Positions 38,935-49,761 are shown, numbered from the stretch's first letter. The stretch is 64,000 bases of DNA from Enterobacter sp. R4-368 (GCF_000410515.1 NC_021500.1:3906001-3970000), one strand, 5' to 3'. Translations and numbers: made by a program. The notes: generated by a model from the letters alone, not told the origin.

Positions 38935-40913
38935 ACCGACGTGTTTCGCCTTTTCCCGCGTTGCTGCTGACGGTGCTTTTTATCGCCGCTGCCGTGCTTA
39001 GCTGGAACAATTTAACCGTCGCTTTGCCGCGCGCGCAGTGGGCGCAGGCCTTCGTCGCGCCGGACATCAACCTTATCGATCAGATGCTGTTTCACTACAG
39101 CCTGTTGCCGCGTCTGGTGATTTCTCTGCTGGTCGGTGCCGGGCTTGGCCTGGTCGGTGTGCTGTTTCAGCAGGTGCTGCGAAACCCGCTTGCCGAACCG
39201 ACAACGCTGGGCGTGGCAACCGGGGCGCAACTGGGCATCACCATTACCACGCTGTGGTCGATCCCCGGCGTGCTGGCTTCACAGTTTGCCGCGCTTGCCG
39301 GGGCATGTGCAGTCGGCGCGCTGGTGTTTGGCGTGGCCTGGGGAAAGCGTTTGTCGCCGGTGACGCTGATCCTCGCCGGTCTGGTGGTGAGCCTCTATTG
39401 CGGGGCGATTAACCAACTGCTGGCGCTGTTCCATCACGATCAACTACAAAGCATGTTTTTATGGAGCACCGGGACGCTAACGCAAACCGACTGGAGCATC
39501 GTGCAGCGCTTGTGGCCGCAGCTGCTTGGTTGTGCGGTGTTAACGCTGCTGCTGTTGCGCCCGCTAACGCTGATGGGGCTGGATGACGGCGTTGCGCGTA
39601 ATCTTGGCCTGGCGCTGTCGCTGGCGCGCCTGGCGGCCCTGACGCTGGCGATTGCGTTGAGTGCGTTGCTGGTCAATGCGGTCGGCATTATCGGTTTTAT
39701 CGGCCTGTTTGCGCCGCTACTGGCGAAAATGCTCGGCGCACGTCGCTTGTTGTCGCGCTTGCTGCTGGCACCGCTGATTGGCGCGCTGATCCTCTGGCTC
39801 TCCGATCAAGTTATCTGGTGGCTGACTCGCGTGTGGATGGAAGTTTCCACCGGTTCGATCACTGCGCTGATTGGCGCGCCGTTGCTGTTGTGGTTGCTGC
39901 CACGGCTGCGCAGCATGAGCGCACCCGCGATGGATGCCGGGGATAACGTGGCGGCTGAGCGCCAGCACGTTCAGTGGTTTGCGTTGGGCGGTTTCGTGCT
40001 TCTGTTGCTGGCGATGGGGCTAGCGCTGACGTTCGGGCGTGACGCGACAGGCTGGCATTTTGCCAGCGGACAGTTGCTCGACGAACTGATGCCGTGGCGC
40101 TGGCCGCGCATTGTCGCTGCGCTCACCGCCGGCGTGATGCTGGCGGTGGCGGGGTGTATTATTCAGCGCCTGACCGGCAACCCGATGGCCAGCCCGGAAG
40201 TGCTGGGGATAAGCTCAGGCGCGGCGTTTGGCGTGGTATTGATGTTGTTCTTCGTACCGGGTAACGCGTTTGGCTGGCTGATGCCCGCCGGGAGCCTGGG
40301 GGCCGCGGTGACGTTGCTGATTATCATGGTTGCCGCCGGGCGCGGTGGCTTTTCGCCGCACCGTATGCTGCTGGCAGGGATGGCGTTGAGCACAGCGTTT
40401 ACCATGTTGTTGATGATGTTACAGGCAAGCGGTGACCCGCGCATGGCAAAGATCCTGACGTGGATTTCCGGCAGCACTTACAATGCCTCTGGCGAACAGG
40501 TTTGGCGTACTGGCGTGATGATGGTGATGTTGCTGGCGCTGACACCGCTGTGTCGCCGCTGGTTAACGATCTTACCGCTTGGTGGTGACACCGCGCGTTC
40601 AGTCGGGATGGCGCTGACACCGTCGCGCGTCGGCCTGTTGTTACTGGCAGCAGCGCTCACGGCAACGGCGACCATGACCATTGGCCCGCTGAGTTTTGTT
40701 GGCCTGATGGCACCGCATATCGCGCGGATGATGGGGTTTCGTCGCACAATGCCGCATATGGTGATTTCAGCGCTGGTGGGGGGAGTACTGCTGGTGTTTG
40801 CCGACTGGTGCGGGCGGATGCTGCTGTTTCCGTTTCAGATCCCCGCCGGGTTGCTGTCGACCTTTATCGGCGCGCCATACTTTATCTATTTGCTGAGAAA
40901 GCAGAGCCGCTAA
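38931..40913 (+). CDS. fhuB: Ferric hydroxamate permease FhuB (duplicated FecCD domain)
   Basis: Inner-membrane permease formed by two fused FecCD-type halves, each with about ten helices, in 660 residues. Each half shows the pattern around RNPLAEPTTLGVATGAQLG / GNPMASPEVLGISSGAAFG and the cytoplasmic coupling stretch GIIGFIGLFAPLLAKMLG / GPLSFVGLMAPHIARMMG that contacts FhuC. Same length as E. coli FhuB. The start overlaps the end of fhuD (ATGA). Last gene of fhuACDB. Confidence 0.97.
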   Translation: MNRRVSPFPALLLTVLFIAAAVLSWNNLTVALPRAQWAQAFVAPDINLIDQMLFHYSLLPRLVISLLVGAGLGLVGVLFQQVLRNPLAEPTTLGVATGAQLGITITTLWSIPGVLASQFAALAGACAVGALVFGVAWGKRLSPVTLILAGLVVSLYCGAINQLLALFHHDQLQSMFLWSTGTLTQTDWSIVQRLWPQLLGCAVLTLLLLRPLTLMGLDDGVARNLGLALSLARLAALTLAIALSALLVNAVGIIGFIGLFAPLLAKMLGARRLLSRLLLAPLIGALILWLSDQVIWWLTRVWMEVSTGSITALIGAPLLLWLLPRLRSMSAPAMDAGDNVAAERQHVQWFALGGFVLLLLAMGLALTFGRDATGWHFASGQLLDELMPWRWPRIVAALTAGVMLAVAGCIIQRLTGNPMASPEVLGISSGAAFGVVLMLFFVPGNAFGWLMPAGSLGAAVTLLIIMVAAGRGGFSPHRMLLAGMALSTAFTMLLMMLQASGDPRMAKILTWISGSTYNASGEQVWRTGVMMVMLLALTPLCRRWLTILPLGGDTARSVGMALTPSRVGLLLLAAALTATATMTIGPLSFVGLMAPHIARMMGFRRTMPHMVISALVGGVLLVFADWCGRMLLFPFQIPAGLLSTFIGAPYFIYLLRKQSR

Positions 40914-40918
40914 AAGAG

Positions 40919-40942
40919 AGCCTCTCCCGCCGGGGAGAGGCT
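40919..40942. terminator. Hairpin terminator between fhuB and hemL
   Basis: Stem AGCCTCTCCC/GGGAGAGGCT with loop GCCG. On the minus strand it is followed by CTCTTTT, so it serves hemL best; the plus strand has no T run. Confidence 0.7.
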
Positions 40943-40949
40943 TCGCCGA

Positions 40950-42230
40950 TTACAATTTGGCGAACACGCGACGTGCAGCGTCGATGGTGTTGTCAATATC
41001 CTCTTCGCTATGCGCGACAGACATAAAGCCCGCTTCAAACGCCGACGGCGCAAGGTATACGCCTTCTTCCAGCATCAAATGGAAGAAGCGTTTAAAACGT
41101 TCTACGTCGCACTTCACCACATCCTGATAGCTGGTCACGCTTTCGGCATCGGTAAAGAACAGACCAAACATCCCACCGACATGGTTGACCACCAGTGGAA
41201 TGCCGGCTTCCTGCGCGGCGTCCAGCAGACCGTTGGCCAGTTGCGTGGTCAGTTCGGTCAGCGTGGCGTGAATGCCCGGCTGGGCGACTTCGGTTAAACA
41301 GGCATAGCCTGCCGCCATGGCAATCGGGTTACCGGAGAGCGTACCCGCCTGGTAGACCGGGCCGGTAGGTGCCAGCGCGTCCATCACCTCGCGACGCCCG
41401 CCAAATGCGCCGACCGGCATGCCGCCACCGATAATTTTGCCAAGGCAAGTCAGATCCGGTGTCACACCGTAATAATCCTGTGCACCCGCCAGCGCGACGC
41501 GAAAACCAGTCATTACTTCATCAATAATCAGCAGCGCGCCAAACTCATCGCACAGCGCGCGCAGGCCCGGCAGGAATTCCGGCAGCGGCGGCACGCAGTT
41601 CATGTTTCCGGCGACCGGTTCGACGATGATACAGGCGATATCCTGCGGATATTGCTCAAACGCCGCGCGTACCGAGCTGAGATCGTTATAGGTGCAGGTC
41701 AGGGTGTGTTTAGCGAAATCGGCCGGAACGCCCGGTGAGTTCGGCTGGCCCAGCGTCAGCGCACCGGAACCGGCTTTCACCAGCAGGCAGTCGGCGTGGC
41801 CATGGTAGCAGCCTTCAAATTTGATAATTTTATCGCGGCCGGTAAACCCGCGAGCCAGACGAATAGCGCTCATTGTCGCTTCGGTGCCAGAGTTCACCAT
41901 GCGCACCATATCCATGGTCGGCACCAGTTCGGTGACCAGCTGCGCCATTTTGACTTCCATTTCGGTAGGCGCGCCAAAGCTCAGGCCGCGGCTGGCCGCT
42001 TCGATCACCGCGTTGCGAATTGCCGGGTGGTTGTGACCGAGCACCATAGGGCCCCAGGAACCGACGTAATCGATATAGGCTTTGCCGTCGACATCATACA
42101 AATAAGCACCGTCAGCACGCTCGATAAACAGCGGCGTACCGCCCACGCCGGTAAAGGCGCGTACCGGTGAGTTCACACCGCCCGGGATAAGCTCACGCGC
42201 TGCGTTATAGAGGTTTTCAGACTTACTCAT
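40950..42230 (-). CDS. hemL: Glutamate-1-semialdehyde 2,1-aminomutase
   Basis: PLP enzyme that forms 5-aminolevulinate, the precursor of haem and sirohaem, from the product of HemA. The 426-residue protein has the PLP lysine in [17 protein letters not shown], the gating-loop stretch [16 protein letters not shown], and [14 protein letters not shown]. The start at 42230 is preferred over 42239 because the AGGA site stands nine bases before it and the E. coli protein begins MSKSENLY. Divergent from clcA. Confidence 0.97.
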   Translation of the reverse strand: MSKSENLYNAARELIPGGVNSPVRAFTGVGGTPLFIERADGAYLYDVDGKAYIDYVGSWGPMVLGHNHPAIRNAVIEAASRGLSFGAPTEMEVKMAQLVTELVPTMDMVRMVNSGTEATMSAIRLARGFTGRDKIIKFEGCYHGHADCLLVKAGSGALTLGQPNSPGVPADFAKHTLTCTYNDLSSVRAAFEQYPQDIACIIVEPVAGNMNCVPPLPEFLPGLRALCDEFGALLIIDEVMTGFRVALAGAQDYYGVTPDLTCLGKIIGGGMPVGAFGGRREVMDALAPTGPVYQAGTLSGNPIAMAAGYACLTEVAQPGIHATLTELTTQLANGLLDAAQEAGIPLVVNHVGGMFGLFFTDAESVTSYQDVVKCDVERFKRFFHLMLEEGVYLAPSAFEAGFMSVAHSEEDIDNTIDAARRVFAKL

Positions 42231-42400
42231 GCTTTTCATTCCTGGTTCGTGGAAAAATCAATGCCGGTCATTCTATGTGATTACGGGAATGTTATGAAAG
42301 TTTTGCCCCGGTGAAACGACATATTTTGCAGGGATTTTACCCGCGACGCGCTGAGGCTTGCCGGGTAAAATGCCTCTTTTGTATTACTTATCGAAAATCA

Positions 42401-43807
42401 ATGTCAGCGCAAATCCCTTCATTTGAACAGCAGCAGGTTGAGCAACGGCGACGCCGCAACATCATGCGCCAGATGCTGCAACGCGATAAAACGCCACTGG
42501 CGATTTTGCTGGTTGCCGCCGTCGCGGGCGCAGTCACAGGATTAGTGGGCGTATTTTTTGAAAAAGCCGTGAATGCGGTGTTGAACGCACGTATTGGCGC
42601 GCTGGCGCAGATGGCGGACAGCGCACTGGTGTGGCCGCTGGCATTTATTGGCTCGGCAGTGCTGGCGATGATTGGCTATTTTCTGGTGCGGCGATTCGCG
42701 CCCGAAGCCGGCGGCTCGGGGATCCCGGAAATTGAAGGTGCGCTGGAGGAACTGCGTCCGGTGCGCTGGTGGCGAGTCTTACCGGTTAAGTTTTTCGGCG
42801 GGATGGGAACACTTGGCGCGGGCATGGTGCTGGGGCGGGAAGGGCCAACCGTGCAGATCGGCGGCAATATCGGGCGCATGATGAGCGATCTGTTTCGCCT
42901 GCGCAGCGGTGAAGCACGTCATACGTTGCTGGCGACCGGCGCGGCAGCCGGGCTTTCTGCCGCGTTTAATGCACCGCTGGCGGGTATTCTTTTCATCATT
43001 GAAGAGATGCGTTCGCAGTTTCATTACAACCTGATCTCAATTAAAGCCGTGTTCACCGGCGTGATTATGTCGAGCATTGTCTTTCGCGTGTTTAACGGCG
43101 AGGCGGCAGTAATTGACGTCGGTAAGCTCAGCAATGCGCCGGTTAATACACTGTGGCTCTATCTGGTGTTGGGCATGATTTTTGGCGGCATCGGACCGCT
43201 ATTTAACACGCTGGTGTTGCGCACCCAGGATCTGTTTCAGCGTATCCACGGCGGGCATACCGGGAAATGGGTGCTGATTGGCGGTGTCATCGGCGGTTGT
43301 TGCGGCGTGCTTGGGTTGATTGCACCTGCGCTTTCCGGCGGGGGTTTTGCGCTTATCCCGATTGCGACCGCCGGAAACTATACCGTTGGCGCACTGCTGT
43401 TTATTTTCCTGATTCGTGTGGCAACCACGTTACTCTGTTTTAGCTCTGGCGCGCCGGGCGGCATATTTGCGCCGATGCTGGCGCTTGGCACGGTATTAGG
43501 CATGGCGTTTGGCAGCGCGAGTGCCGCGATTTTTCCGCATTATCAGCTCGATGCGGGGACATTCGCCATTGCCGGAATGGGCGCATTACTGGCCGCGTCG
43601 CTGCGTGCGCCGCTGACCGGCATCGTGCTAGTTCTGGAAATGACTGACAATTATCAGCTTATTTTGCCAATGATCATTACCTGTCTTGGTGCGACACTGT
43701 TAGCACAGTTTTTGGGCGGAAAACCGCTCTATTCCGCGATCCTGGCACGTACGCTTGCCAGGCAGGATGCGGCTCGCGAACGCGAGTTGCCGCGGGAGAA
43801 TACTTGA
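42401..43807 (+). CDS. clcA: H+/Cl- exchange transporter ClcA
   Basis: Inner-membrane two-chloride/one-proton antiporter that supports extreme acid resistance. The 468-residue protein has the chloride-site motifs [17 protein letters not shown] (the gating glutamate), GGIFAPML and the tyrosine in KPLYSAIL; the proton glutamate is in ILFIIEEM. The N- and C-terminal tails differ from E. coli ClcA (473 residues), but the core is closely conserved. The start at 42401 begins MSAQIPSF; the 30 codons upstream in frame have no homology. The gap of 170 bases to hemL holds both promoters. Confidence 0.96.
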   Translation: MSAQIPSFEQQQVEQRRRRNIMRQMLQRDKTPLAILLVAAVAGAVTGLVGVFFEKAVNAVLNARIGALAQMADSALVWPLAFIGSAVLAMIGYFLVRRFAPEAGGSGIPEIEGALEELRPVRWWRVLPVKFFGGMGTLGAGMVLGREGPTVQIGGNIGRMMSDLFRLRSGEARHTLLATGAAAGLSAAFNAPLAGILFIIEEMRSQFHYNLISIKAVFTGVIMSSIVFRVFNGEAAVIDVGKLSNAPVNTLWLYLVLGMIFGGIGPLFNTLVLRTQDLFQRIHGGHTGKWVLIGGVIGGCCGVLGLIAPALSGGGFALIPIATAGNYTVGALLFIFLIRVATTLLCFSSGAPGGIFAPMLALGTVLGMAFGSASAAIFPHYQLDAGTFAIAGMGALLAASLRAPLTGIVLVLEMTDNYQLILPMIITCLGATLLAQFLGGKPLYSAILARTLARQDAARERELPRENT

Positions 43808-43888
43808 ACGATTTAGTAGCGTATTGGATAATAGCTGAAAAGGTCGGGTTACTATTTGACCAGATCGCAGTATCAACGGGAGCAAGAC

Positions 43889-44233
43889 ATGAGTGATGAC
43901 GTAGCGTTGCCGCTGCAGTTTACCGACGCAGCAGCCAACAAAGTAAAAAACCTGATTGCGGACGAAGATAACCCAAATCTGAAGCTGCGTGTCTACATCA
44001 CCGGTGGTGGTTGCAGCGGCTTCCAGTATGGTTTTACCTTTGACGATCAAATCAACGATGGTGATATGACCATTGAGAAGCAGGGCGTTGGCCTGGTGGT
44101 TGACCCGATGAGCCTGCAATATCTGGTTGGCGGTTCAGTTGATTACACTGAAGGTCTGGAAGGTTCCCGCTTTGTGGTGACTAACCCGAATGCGACCAGC
44201 ACTTGTGGTTGCGGCTCTTCATTCAGTATTTAA
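43889..44233 (+). CDS. erpA: Iron-sulfur cluster insertion protein ErpA
   Basis: A-type carrier that passes Fe-S clusters to targets, including the isoprenoid enzymes IspG and IspH; essential in E. coli under aerobic growth. The 114-residue protein has the three cluster cysteines C42 (GGGCSGFQ), C106 and C108 ([10 protein letters not shown]). The start at 43889 has GGGAG upstream and matches E. coli; the in-frame codon at 43856 is not conserved. Single-gene unit with a strong terminator. Confidence 0.97.
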   Translation: MSDDVALPLQFTDAAANKVKNLIADEDNPNLKLRVYITGGGCSGFQYGFTFDDQINDGDMTIEKQGVGLVVDPMSLQYLVGGSVDYTEGLEGSRFVVTNPNATSTCGCGSSFSI

Positions 44234-44250
44234 TAAATCCTTCATATATA

Positions 44251-44277
44251 AAAAGCCGTGTCACTGACACGGCTTTT
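44251..44277. terminator. Bidirectional terminator between erpA and yadS
   Basis: Twelve-base stem AAAAGCCGTGTC/GACACGGCTTTT with loop ACT. The A and T tracts lie within and beyond the stem on both sides, so it works in both directions. Confidence 0.9.
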
Positions 44278-44280
44278 TTG

Positions 44281-44904
44281 TTATCTGCCTGATTCATCCA
44301 GCGCAAACGTGGGCAACTTCAGGTGCCAGCGAATCGCCGCCAGCCTGATAACCAGCGTGACCACCATGCCCAGCATACTTGCCGTTTCCAGCGGTACGGC
44401 AAAGAAGTGATACGCCGTTGCATGCACAATGCCACCCGCAATACAGGCGGTAGCGTAGATTTCGGTACGCAGGATCATCGGCACTTCGCGCGCCAGCACG
44501 TCACGAATGATACCGCCACCAACACCGGTTACCACGCCCATACAAATCGCCACCAGCGGGCCGGTTTCGGCGAGAAAGGCTTTATTTACGCCAATACCGA
44601 CAAACACCGCCAGCCCGACGGCATCCAGTACCGGTAATATCCATTTCGGCAAGCGGCGCGGCTGGCGTACCAGCACAATGGTTAACATGCAGGTCACCAT
44701 CGCCACCACTAAATCCGTTGGATCTTTAACCCAGAATACCGGGCCGTGGGCCAGCGCCATATCACGGATCGTCCCGCCACCAACGGCGGTCACGACGCCG
44801 AGTACCAGCACACCAAACGGATCCATTCGCAGTTTTCCCGCCAGCAGAACGCCTGATATAGCAAATACGGCGGTGCCGATAATATCCAGCCAGTAAACCA
44901 GCAT
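44281..44904 (-). CDS. yadS: TRIC-type cation channel family protein YadS
   Basis: Inner-membrane protein of 207 residues with seven predicted helices formed by two UPF0126 repeats; the repeat signature VVTAVGGGTIRDMA occurs again as VVTGVGGGIIRDVL. Bacterial relatives are trimeric cation channels, but the E. coli protein's role is unproven. It follows btuF by 14 bases and may be the third gene of mtnN-btuF-yadS. Confidence 0.93.
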   Translation of the reverse strand: MLVYWLDIIGTAVFAISGVLLAGKLRMDPFGVLVLGVVTAVGGGTIRDMALAHGPVFWVKDPTDLVVAMVTCMLTIVLVRQPRRLPKWILPVLDAVGLAVFVGIGVNKAFLAETGPLVAICMGVVTGVGGGIIRDVLAREVPMILRTEIYATACIAGGIVHATAYHFFAVPLETASMLGMVVTLVIRLAAIRWHLKLPTFALDESGR

Positions 44905-44918
44905 GGTGAATTCCCCGG

Positions 44919-45719
44919 TTATTTCACCTGCGCAAGGGCAGTGCAGAGTTGTTGAGCGGCGAGGATAATACGCGGGCTTGCCCGTTCAAACCAGTCACCG
45001 TGCAGAGAAATAATCGGTACATTGAGCTGATTTCGCCAGAACTGTTCGATTCGCGGGATCTCTTTTTCATCGCCTGCCACCACGATCGCCTGCGGCTGGC
45101 GCGCCAGCACCTGTTCACGGCTCACTTGTGGCCAGGGAACGCGGCTGGCGGCAAAGATGTTTTCCCCGCCGCACAGCTCCAGCACCTGGTTTTGAATCGA
45201 GCCTTTTCCGCTGGTAAACAGCGGCTGCGCGCCAAATTGCAGGAACACACGCTTTTTCGGCAGGCTGGCGTAGCGGGTTTTCAATTCGTTGTACTGGGAA
45301 AGCAGCTTCTGCGCCGCCTGTTCCGCCTGCTGCGGATGCGGGCTATATACTTTGAGCTTACGCAGCGTCTCGATGACCTGCTCAATGGTGATCGCATCCA
45401 CCCACATCACGGTGATACCGAATTGCTTGAGTTGATTCACCTGACGTTCGGTGTTACCGCCACGCCATGCCAGCACCAGATCCGGTTTCAGCGCGACAAT
45501 ACGTTCCAGATTCATCCCTTGCCAGCTTGCCACCTGCTCAATCTGCGCGGCTTGTGGCGGGTAATCGGAATAGCTACTGACGCCGACAGGTGTAATGCCC
45601 GCAGCGAAAAGCAGTTCGGTATTGGCTGGCGAAAGTGAGATAACACGCGGCGCGGCGAAAAGCCACGCCGGGAGCAGAATAAGCAGGGCGGCAAGCGCCC
45701 TGAAAAGAGAGTTAACCAC
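44919..45719 (-). CDS. btuF: Vitamin B12 periplasmic binding protein BtuF
   Basis: Delivers cobalamin to the BtuCD ABC importer. The 266-residue precursor starts at a GTG (45719-45717) whose bases overlap the mtnN stop, giving the E. coli length and a signal peptide [20 protein letters not shown] ending FA. Mature regions include [19 protein letters not shown] and [19 protein letters not shown]. An upstream ATG at 45746 would add nine unconserved residues inside mtnN. The weak ribosome site and the overlap suggest translational coupling to mtnN. BtuC and BtuD are not in the window. Confidence 0.94.
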   Translation of the reverse strand: MVNSLFRALAALLILLPAWLFAAPRVISLSPANTELLFAAGITPVGVSSYSDYPPQAAQIEQVASWQGMNLERIVALKPDLVLAWRGGNTERQVNQLKQFGITVMWVDAITIEQVIETLRKLKVYSPHPQQAEQAAQKLLSQYNELKTRYASLPKKRVFLQFGAQPLFTSGKGSIQNQVLELCGGENIFAASRVPWPQVSREQVLARQPQAIVVAGDEKEIPRIEQFWRNQLNVPIISLHGDWFERASPRIILAAQQLCTALAQVK

Positions 45720-46410
45720 GCGCCAGTTTCTGTACCAGGGTTTCAACCATCAGGCTGGATTGCTTCGCAGCCACAACCAGGAATTCATCGAAGCTCAGGT
45801 GGGATTCCTGATCCGCCACGTCGGAAATAGCGCGAACCACCACAAACGGTACGCTGTAGTTATGGCAAACGTGCGCGATGGCGGTCGCTTCCATCTCAAC
45901 GGCGATCGCCTGCGGGAAGTTATGGCGGATTTTCGCCAGGCCTTCGGCACCGTTAATAAAGGCATCGCCGCTCACAATAAGGCCACGTACGGCATGCAGG
46001 TTCAGCTCACCAATGCAGGCTTCTGCTGCGGCAATCAGGGTGTCATCCGCTTTGAAACCCGCCGGGCAACCGGGTAATTGACCAATATCATAGCCAAAAG
46101 CGGTCACGTCAGCATCGTGATAACGCGCTTCGTCGGAAACCACGATATCGCCCACTTTCAGCGTTGCTGCAAGGCCACCGGCGGAACCGGTGTTGATAAT
46201 CACATCCGGCTGGCAGCGCTCCAGCAGCAGCGTCGCGCCCATGGCGGCAGCCACTTTACCAATGCCGGATTTCAGTAGCGCAACCTCTGTACCATTCAGC
46301 GTACCGGTGTAGATTTCGCTCCCGCCGACGTTCAGCGTCTGACGGTTCTCGATTTTGTCACGCAGCAGCGTAACTTCTTCTTCCATTGCACCAATAATGC
46401 CAATTTTCAT
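45712..46410 (-). CDS. mtnN: 5'-methylthioadenosine/S-adenosylhomocysteine nucleosidase
   Basis: Removes adenine from methylthioadenosine (a by-product of spermidine synthesis and quorum-signal synthesis), S-adenosylhomocysteine and 5'-deoxyadenosine. The 232-residue protein has the catalytic glutamate in IGAMEEEV, the glycine-rich NTGSAGGL, and the catalytic aspartate in [10 protein letters not shown]. Same length as E. coli. Divergent from dgt across 106 bases; eight bases of overlap with btuF. Confidence 0.97.
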   Translation of the reverse strand: MKIGIIGAMEEEVTLLRDKIENRQTLNVGGSEIYTGTLNGTEVALLKSGIGKVAAAMGATLLLERCQPDVIINTGSAGGLAATLKVGDIVVSDEARYHDADVTAFGYDIGQLPGCPAGFKADDTLIAAAEACIGELNLHAVRGLIVSGDAFINGAEGLAKIRHNFPQAIAVEMEATAIAHVCHNYSVPFVVVRAISDVADQESHLSFDEFLVVAAKQSSLMVETLVQKLARG

Positions 46411-46516
46411 GGAGATACTCGCTAATGTGATAAGACAGGATTACGTTTTCAGGGCATAGTCTATCATGGCATACACAATTGCATGATATCCCGTGACGCT
46501 AAGCACAGGAGAGGAA

Positions 46517-48031
46517 ATGGCAGAGATCGACTTTCGCAACAAGATAAACTGGCGCCGCCGCTACCGTTCGCCGCAGGGTGTAAAAACCGAACGTGAAATA
46601 CTGCGCATCTTTGAAAGCGATCGTGGGCGCATTATCAACTCTGCCGCCATCCGACGTTTACAGCAAAAAACACAGGTTTTCCCGCTGGAGCGTAACGCGG
46701 CGGTGCGCACGCGTTTGACGCATTCGCTGGAAGTTCAGCAAGTGGGGCGTTATATCGCCAAAGAGATTTTGAGCCGCCTGAAAGAGCAGCGCCTGCTGGA
46801 AACCTACGGTCTGGATGAACTGACCGGGCCGTTTGAAAGCATCGTTGAGATGGCGTGCCTGATGCATGATATCGGCAACCCGCCTTTTGGCCATTTCGGC
46901 GAGGCGGCAATCAATGACTGGTTTCGTCAGCGCCTGGCGCCGGATGATGCGGTGAGCCAACCGCTGTCGGACGATCGCTGCGAAGTGGTGGCGCTTAAAT
47001 TGCGTGAAGGCGAAGACACGCTGAACGCATTACGCCGGAAAGTGCGCCATGATTTAAGCCATTTTGAAGGTAACGCGCAGGGGATCCGCCTGGTGCATAC
47101 ATTAATGCGTATGAACCTGACCTGGGCGCAGGTCGGCTGTATTTTAAAATATACGCGCCCGGCGTGGTGGATTGGCGAGCCGCCAGCCTCACACAGTTAT
47201 TTAATGAAAAAACCGGGCTACTATTTTTCTGAAGAAGGCTATGTAGAACGGCTGCGTAAAGAATTAAACCTTGATACTTACAGTCGCTTTCCGCTGACGT
47301 GGATAATGGAAGCGGCGGATGATATTTCCTATTGCGTGGCAGATTTAGAAGATGCGGTAGAAAAACGGATATTTAGCGCGGAACAACTTTATCAGCATCT
47401 TTATGACGCCTGGGGGGAGCATGAAAAAGGATCGTTGTTTGCGCAGGTGGTCGAAAACGCGTGGGATAAATCACGCGCTAATTCGATGAGCCGCAGCGCG
47501 GAAGATCAATTTTTCATGTATCTGCGCGTCAATACGCTGAATAAACTGGTACCGTACGCGGCACAGCGTTTTATTGATAACTTGCCGCAGATTTTCAACG
47601 GTGAATTCAATCACGCGTTACTGGAAGATGAAAGCAGCTTTAGTCAGCTACTTGAATTATATAAAAATGTCGCCATAAAACAGGTGTTCAGCCATCCCGA
47701 CGTTGAGCAGCTCGAATTACAGGGCTATCGCGTTATCAGTGGTTTGCTGGATATTTACCGTCCGCTGTTACAATTATCGACGGCGGATTTTGCCGAGCTG
47801 GTGGAAAAAGAGCGTTTGCGTCGTTTCCCGATTGAATCGCGCCTGTTTCAAAAACTTTCGACGCGCCACCGGCTAGCCTACGTTGAGGCGGTGAGCAAAT
47901 TATCGCCCGACGCGGCAGAGTACCCGGTGCTGGAGTATTATCACCGTTGTCGATTAATTCAGGATTATATTAGCGGGATGACGGATCTATATTCATGGGA
48001 TGAATATCGTCGTTTGATGGCGGTGGAATAA
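46517..48031 (+). CDS. dgt: dGTP triphosphohydrolase
   Basis: Splits dGTP into deoxyguanosine and triphosphate, lowering dGTP pools. The 504-residue protein has the HD-domain metal ligands in [25 protein letters not shown] and the later [15 protein letters not shown]. The start at 46517 has AGGAGAGG directly upstream and begins [19 protein letters not shown] as in E. coli (505 residues). The in-frame codon at 46493 is not supported. Confidence 0.96.
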   Translation: MAEIDFRNKINWRRRYRSPQGVKTEREILRIFESDRGRIINSAAIRRLQQKTQVFPLERNAAVRTRLTHSLEVQQVGRYIAKEILSRLKEQRLLETYGLDELTGPFESIVEMACLMHDIGNPPFGHFGEAAINDWFRQRLAPDDAVSQPLSDDRCEVVALKLREGEDTLNALRRKVRHDLSHFEGNAQGIRLVHTLMRMNLTWAQVGCILKYTRPAWWIGEPPASHSYLMKKPGYYFSEEGYVERLRKELNLDTYSRFPLTWIMEAADDISYCVADLEDAVEKRIFSAEQLYQHLYDAWGEHEKGSLFAQVVENAWDKSRANSMSRSAEDQFFMYLRVNTLNKLVPYAAQRFIDNLPQIFNGEFNHALLEDESSFSQLLELYKNVAIKQVFSHPDVEQLELQGYRVISGLLDIYRPLLQLSTADFAELVEKERLRRFPIESRLFQKLSTRHRLAYVEAVSKLSPDAAEYPVLEYYHRCRLIQDYISGMTDLYSWDEYRRLMAVE

Positions 48032-48090
48032 TGCCGTTGAATTGTAAAGAACGACAATAAATTTTTACTTTTTCCAGACACTTAATGCCG

Positions 48091-48117
48091 GAACTTCACG
48101 CTATAAATCGACTCTGA
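48091..48117 (+). promoter_or_regulatory. Sigma-E (RpoE) promoter of degP
   Basis: GGAACTT (-35, core GAACTT at 48091-48096) and TCTGA (-10, 48113-48117) with a 16-base spacer. These are the hexamers and spacing of the well-known E. coli degP sigma-E promoter. A start near 48124 leaves a leader of about 40 bases. A CpxR site may lie upstream, but I see only one clear GTAAA half. Confidence 0.85.
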
Positions 48118-48164
48118 GTGACACATACACAGCAGTTTGCGTTAATCGGTAAAGAGTGAGAGAC

Positions 48165-49601
48165 ATGAAAAAAACCACGTTAGCAATGAGTGCACTGGCT
48201 TTGAGTTTAAGTTTAGCGCTGTCTCCTCTGTCGGCTATGGCAGCGGAAACAGCATCGTCTACAGCTGCGACATCACAACAAATGCCTAGCCTCGCGCCGA
48301 TGCTGGAAAAAGTGATGCCGTCGGTGGTGAGTATCAATGTTGAAGGCAGCACCACGGTAAACACGCCGCGTATGCCGCGTAACTTCCAGCAGTTCTTTGG
48401 TGATAATTCACCGTTCTGCCAGGAAGGCTCTCCGTTCCAGAGCTCGCCGTTCTGTCAGGGCGGCGGCGCACCGGGCGGGCAGGGTGATAGCCAGCAGCAG
48501 AAATTTATGGCGCTGGGTTCCGGCGTGATCATTGATGCGGCGAAAGGCTATGTGGTGACTAACAACCATGTGGTCGATAACGCTAACACCATCAAAGTGC
48601 AATTAAGTGACGGGCGTAAATTTGACGCCAAAGTGGTGGGTAAAGACCCGCGTTCCGACATTGCGCTGATTCAGATTCAGGATCCGAAAAACCTGACCGC
48701 GATTAAACTGGCGGACTCCGATGCCCTTCGCGTGGGGGATTACACCGTGGCGATTGGTAACCCGTTTGGTCTCGGTGAAACGGTCACTTCCGGGATTGTC
48801 TCCGCACTGGGTCGCAGCGGCCTGAATGCGGAAAACTATGAAAACTTTATCCAGACGGATGCTGCGATCAACCGCGGTAACTCCGGTGGCGCGCTGGTGA
48901 ACCTGAACGGCGAACTGATCGGTATTAACACCGCGATCCTCGCACCGGATGGCGGCAACATCGGTATCGGTTTTGCGATCCCAAGTAACATGGTGAAAAA
49001 CCTCACCGGGCAGATGGTCGAGTTCGGTCAGGTTCGCCGTGGTGAGCTGGGTATTATGGGTACCGAACTCAATTCCGAGCTGGCGAAAGCGATGAAAGTC
49101 GATGCGCAGCGCGGGGCGTTTGTCAGCCAGGTAATGCCGAATTCCGCCGCCGCGAAAGCCGGTGTGAAAGCAGGGGATGTGATTACATCTCTGAACGGTA
49201 AACCGATTAGCAGCTTTGCTGCGCTGCGTGCAGAAGTCGGTTCTATGCCGATTGGCAGCAAAGTTGCACTTGGCCTGCTGCGCGATGGCAAACCGGTGAA
49301 TATTACGCTCGAGTTGCAGCAGAGCAGCCAGAACCAGGTTGATTCCAGCACCATCTTCAGCGGTATTGAAGGCGCGGAAATGAGCAACAAAGGCAAAGAC
49401 GGCGGCGTGGTGGTTAATTCGGTGAAAGCCAATACCCCGGCTGCGCAGATTGGCCTGAAAAAAGGCGATGTGATTGTCGGCGCGAACCAGCAGCCGGTGA
49501 AAAATATCGCTGAGCTGCGCAAAATCCTCGACAGTAAACCTTCGGTGCTGGCGTTGAACATTCAACGCGGTGACACCTCTATCTATCTGCTGATGCAGTA
49601 A
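48165..49601 (+). CDS. degP: Periplasmic serine protease and chaperone DegP (HtrA)
   Basis: Degrades or refolds misfolded envelope proteins. The 478-residue precursor has a signal peptide (ending SAMA), a trypsin-like domain with the triad H135, D165 and S240 (GNSGG), an N-terminal loop with two cysteines (SPFCQEG, SPFCQGG), and two PDZ domains. It is four residues longer than E. coli DegP, mostly in the signal region and the Gly/Gln-rich part of the regulatory loop (GGAPGGQGDSQQQ). The ATG at 48165 is chosen over GTG at 48156. Transcribed from the sigma-E promoter. Confidence 0.98.
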   Translation: MKKTTLAMSALALSLSLALSPLSAMAAETASSTAATSQQMPSLAPMLEKVMPSVVSINVEGSTTVNTPRMPRNFQQFFGDNSPFCQEGSPFQSSPFCQGGGAPGGQGDSQQQKFMALGSGVIIDAAKGYVVTNNHVVDNANTIKVQLSDGRKFDAKVVGKDPRSDIALIQIQDPKNLTAIKLADSDALRVGDYTVAIGNPFGLGETVTSGIVSALGRSGLNAENYENFIQTDAAINRGNSGGALVNLNGELIGINTAILAPDGGNIGIGFAIPSNMVKNLTGQMVEFGQVRRGELGIMGTELNSELAKAMKVDAQRGAFVSQVMPNSAAAKAGVKAGDVITSLNGKPISSFAALRAEVGSMPIGSKVALGLLRDGKPVNITLELQQSSQNQVDSSTIFSGIEGAEMSNKGKDGGVVVNSVKANTPAAQIGLKKGDVIVGANQQPVKNIAELRKILDSKPSVLALNIQRGDTSIYLLMQ

Positions 49602-49612
49602 TCCGCTGTAAA

Positions 49613-49645
49613 CCCTCTTCCCGGACCACGGGAAGAGGGCCTTTC
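49613..49645 (+). terminator. Terminator hairpin after degP
   Basis: Eleven-base stem CCCTCTTCCCG/CGGGAAGAGGG with loop GACCA, then CCTTTCC. The T run is short and interrupted. It is very similar to the hairpin after dapD. Confidence 0.7.
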
Positions 49646-49693
49646 CTCTGTTTTGTGAAGCCTTCCACAACTCCATACTTCTGAATGCCGCTT

Positions 49694-49707
49694 TGTGCAT
49701 TTGCACA
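49694..49707 (+). promoter_or_regulatory. Inverted repeat upstream of cdaR, candidate operator
   Basis: TGTGCA-TT-TGCACA, a perfect palindrome about 60 bases before the cdaR start. E. coli cdaR is autoregulated, so this could be a CdaR site; the TGTGC halves also partly resemble a CRP site. Not resolved here. Confidence 0.4.
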
Positions 49708-49761
49708 GTGCGTACGGGAATTTTCTTCCCTATGCTTGGGCTCTGCACACGGGAGGGTTAC

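Noticed and set aside
48041..48060. A CpxR site upstream of degP
   Set aside because: Only one GTAAA half-site is clear; the second half does not match at the required spacing.
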